The notes under the pieces: model-generated
Seen by the model: the letters and a program-made list of their open reading frames with translations, nothing else
Database searches by the model: none
What the model was told of the DNA's origin: nothing
Part shown: one piece after another, positions 7,624 through 8,409 of the stretch
Layout of the letters: every line of letters begins with the position of its first letter
How positions within the stretch are numbered: position 1 is the first letter of the stretch
Origin: Bacteroidales bacterium
Lineage (GTDB): Bacteria > Bacteroidota > Bacteroidia > Bacteroidales > Dysgonomonadaceae
Direction: 5' to 3'
NCBI GenBank assembly: GCA_012798745.1
Contig: JAAZMQ010000011.1
Span: 1-8,409, forward strand
Length of the DNA stretch: 8,409 nt
Program-made: the position numbers and the translations under genes

Positions 7624-7631
7624 CAAATTTA
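7624..7631 (-). promoter_or_regulatory. Candidate -7 box (TAAATTTG) for the hybrid kinase gene
   Basis: On the minus strand 7631 to 7624 reads TAAATTTG, an exact TAnnTTTG match. Transcription would start near 7617 and give a leader of about 36 bases. The -33 region is weak (TGCG at a 19-base spacer). The element lies about 180 bases from the TTTCCACA repeat cluster. Confidence 0.45.
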
Positions 7632-7735
7632 CATGATAATTTTCGATTTACGCATGGAACAATAAAAATTTCCTCTTTTACAAGTTCAGTTCGTTTATAA
7701 CAGGTTCTACAATAAGATGGAGAAAATTTTCAAGA

Positions 7736-7769
7736 AATAATTCCTTTTCTATTCGATAATAGAATTATT
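7736..7769. repeat. A+T-rich hairpin/inverted repeat
   Basis: AATAATTC (7736-7743) and GAATTATT (7762-7769) are perfect reverse complements. Inside them CTATT (7749-7753) and AATAG (7758-7762) pair around CGAT, sharing one G with the outer arm. The stem is almost purely A/T, so it would be weak in RNA and has no following T-run. It could be a protein binding site or chance in A+T-rich DNA. Confidence 0.4.
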
Positions 7770-7812
7770 CGGATAAAACTAAGGGTAAATGTTTTTTAGA
7801 AATAAACGGAAG

Positions 7813-7865
7813 AAGTGTGGAATATTTCCACATTTTCCACATTTTTTCTACACATTTCCACACTT
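7813..7865. repeat. TTTCCACA repeat cluster: 10-bp inverted repeat enclosing a tandem 9-bp repeat
   Basis: The outer arms AAGTGTGGAA (7813-7822) and TTCCACACTT (7856-7865) are perfect reverse complements 33 bases apart. Between them TTTCCACAT occurs twice in exact tandem (7825-7833 and 7834-7842), followed by a degenerate copy TTTCTACACAT (7845-7855) and a final TTTCCACAC (7855-7863). The left arm also pairs with the first tandem unit as TGTGGAA-TAT-TTCCACA (7816-7832). CACA-CT-TGTG (7859-7868) follows. The clustered direct and inverted copies look like multiple binding sites for a dimeric or oligomeric regulator. The adjacent NtrC-type regulator is the obvious candidate, by inference only. 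Confidence 0.75.
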
Positions 7866-7882
7866 GTGAGGTATAAGAGAAA

Positions 7883-7920
7883 AAATCTCGTTGTTTTATA
7901 TGTTTCAGTAAATGAGATTT
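7883..7920. repeat. Spaced inverted repeat AAATCTC...GAGATTT
   Basis: AAATCTC (7883-7889) and GAGATTT (7914-7920) are perfect 7-bp reverse complements separated by 24 bases. A smaller hairpin GAGA-A5-TCTC (7877-7889) uses the same left arm, so two alternative foldings are possible. The meaning is uncertain; it may be chance in A+T-rich sequence. Confidence 0.3.
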
Positions 7921-7942
7921 ATACAGTATGCACTAGTAGATT

Positions 7943-7960
7943 TTGGCATTTTTGTATGCT
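7943..7960 (+). promoter_or_regulatory. Sigma-54-like element TTGGCA...TGCT, spacing one base too long
   Basis: TTGGCA (7943-7948) and TGCT (7957-7960) resemble the -24 and -12 halves of a sigma-54 promoter (TTGGCAC...TTGCT). The GG and GC dinucleotides are 11 bases apart, whereas sigma-54 sites have 10 and tolerate change poorly. The element is correctly oriented for the exported-protein gene and lies about 80 bp after a repeat cluster, the usual activator-site arrangement. No exact TAnnTTTG box exists on this strand of the gap, so this is the best promoter candidate seen, but it is weak. Confidence 0.25.
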
Positions 7961-7992
7961 ATTTGAATAAAGATAGGTGGAAGGATGATGTG

Positions 7993-8055
7993 ATGTTGGT
8001 GGCCATTAACAAAAACAAAATCGACGAAAAATCAAGTTTCACATTTAAAATTTGA
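7993..8055 (+). CDS. Possible 20-codon leader peptide upstream of the exported-protein gene
   Basis: An ATG at 7993, preceded by AAGGA (7981-7985) at a 7-base distance, opens a 20-codon frame starting MLVAINKNK and ending at TGA 8053-8055, 5 bases before the ATG of the exported protein. The short gap would allow translational coupling. The peptide is Lys/Asp/Glu-rich with no run of a single amino acid, so it does not look like a classic attenuator peptide. It may well be chance. Confidence 0.18.
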   Translation: MLVAINKNKIDEKSSFTFKI

Positions 8056-8060
8056 AGACA

Positions 8061-8409
8061 ATGAAAAAAGTTATTTTATCAGTAGTATTAATCATTGGAA
8101 TAGGGGTAGCAGCAAATGCTCATATTCAGAATCGAAATCAGATTCAACAGGATCAGAAAACAGTATCGGCACAACAGCCACAGAACGATGGGTTTAAAGA
8201 GGTAAAATTTGAAGAGTTAAATGAGAAAGTGCAGGCTGCAGTTCGGATTGTAGCAGAAAGTTATGAGATCAATTCACTTCAGTATAACGCAGAAAAACAG
8301 ATTACGAAGGTAGAAGCAACCAAGAAGGACGATCAATCGAAGAAAACGTTCTACTTCGATGCTGAAGGTAATGAGATAACGATGGATGCTGATCCGATTC
8401 ATCCTGAGA
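8061..8409 (+). CDS. Small exported protein, PepSY-like, truncated by the window edge
   Basis: The frame is open from the ATG at 8061 to the end of the window (116 codons) and lacks its stop, so its true length is unknown. Residues 1-20 form a classic Sec signal peptide: MKK, a hydrophobic stretch (VILSVVLIIGIGVA) and a likely cleavage site ANA|H. The mature part starts with a Gln/Asn-rich segment (about 22-42). A region with the feel of Bacteroidales PepSY-like (DUF2874-type) periplasmic proteins follows: FKEVKFEELNEKVQAAV (45-61), then a beta-strand-like stretch ITKVEAT (80-86) and KTFYFDAEGNEI (94-105). This resemblance is from memory of the family's 'KVKKVE...FDxxG' pattern and is not certain. 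GAAGA (8054-8058) may serve as a weak ribosome binding site. It is likely periplasmic or envelope-associated, and a plausible output or signal partner of the adjacent kinase/regulator pair. Confidence 0.82.
   Translation, partial: MKKVILSVVLIIGIGVAANAHIQNRNQIQQDQKTVSAQQPQNDGFKEVKFEELNEKVQAAVRIVAESYEINSLQYNAEKQITKVEATKKDDQSKKTFYFDAEGNEITMDADPIHPE

Larger units (their letters stand above)
7582..8060. other. 479-bp intergenic region between divergent kinase and exported-protein genes
   Basis: No convincing protein gene longer than 20 codons and no tRNA-like or rRNA-like sequence is seen here. The region is strongly A+T-rich. From left to right it holds the kinase ribosome binding site and -7 box, an A+T-rich hairpin (7736-7769), a compound TTTCCACA repeat cluster (7813-7865), a further inverted repeat (7883-7920), a sigma-54-like element (7943-7960) and a possible 20-codon leader frame (7993-8055). 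It is far longer than the other gaps in the window (45 and 163 bp), which suggests a regulatory role for at least the exported-protein gene. Confidence 0.7.

Noticed and set aside
7813..7865. TTTCCACA copies as a DnaA-box cluster and replication origin
   Set aside because: Only TTTTCCACA (7833-7841) is within one base of TTATCCACA; the others differ by two or more. The neighbouring genes are not typical origin neighbours. An operator reading fits better, though a base-skew plot of the whole chromosome would settle it.
1..8409. CRISPR arrays, insertion sequences, tRNA or rRNA genes, prophage or defence genes
   Set aside because: No regularly spaced repeats of CRISPR length, no transposase or integrase motifs, no cloverleaf-like or rRNA-like sequence, and no recognisable defence domain were found on either strand.

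Overview
The window looks like an ordinary chromosomal stretch from a member of the Bacteroidales (Bacteroidota). The A+T-rich base composition, protein sequence style and promoters fit this. Four gene starts have an exact match to the Bacteroides-type -7 box TAnnTTTG (TACTTTTG, TACCTTTG, TATTTTTG, TAAATTTG), and one of them also has a TTTG -33 box at the right spacing. Shine-Dalgarno signals are weak or absent for several genes, as is usual in this phylum. The genus cannot be fixed from this sequence alone.

Layout. At 1-59 lies a strong inverted repeat with an outward-pointing -7 box in each arm. It is followed by a complete UvrD/PcrA superfamily 1 DNA helicase (60-2384, +). A complete M24 'pita-bread' peptidase homologue runs convergently (about 2430-3599, -). 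It keeps all five metal ligands but lacks two conserved active-site histidines. A compact intergenic region (3600-3762) carries back-to-back promoters for the peptidase homologue and for an NtrC-family response regulator (3763-5133, +). A tripartite hybrid sensor kinase (5128-7581, -) meets the regulator tail to tail, and the two reading frames overlap by 6 bp. A long intergenic region (7582-8060) holds the kinase promoter and a dense cluster of TTTCCACA-type direct and inverted repeats. It ends in a small exported protein that runs off the right edge (8061-8409, +).

How the parts fit. The kinase (HisKA-HATPase-REC-Hpt) and the regulator (REC-AAA+-Fis HTH) together contain every site of a four-step phosphorelay: His336 > Asp620 > His745 > Asp53 of the regulator. 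The regulator has the sigma-54 activator fold, but its sigma-54 contact loop reads GSFTSA rather than GAFTGA. The exported-protein gene is the only complete gene start without an exact TAnnTTTG box. Upstream of it are the TTTCCACA repeat cluster, a possible activator site, and about 80 bp further on a sigma-54-like TTGGCA/TGCT element whose GG-GC spacing is one base too long. The most interesting reading is a self-contained envelope-sensing relay acting on the 479-bp region between the kinase and the small exported protein. That link is inference from layout, not proven by the sequence.
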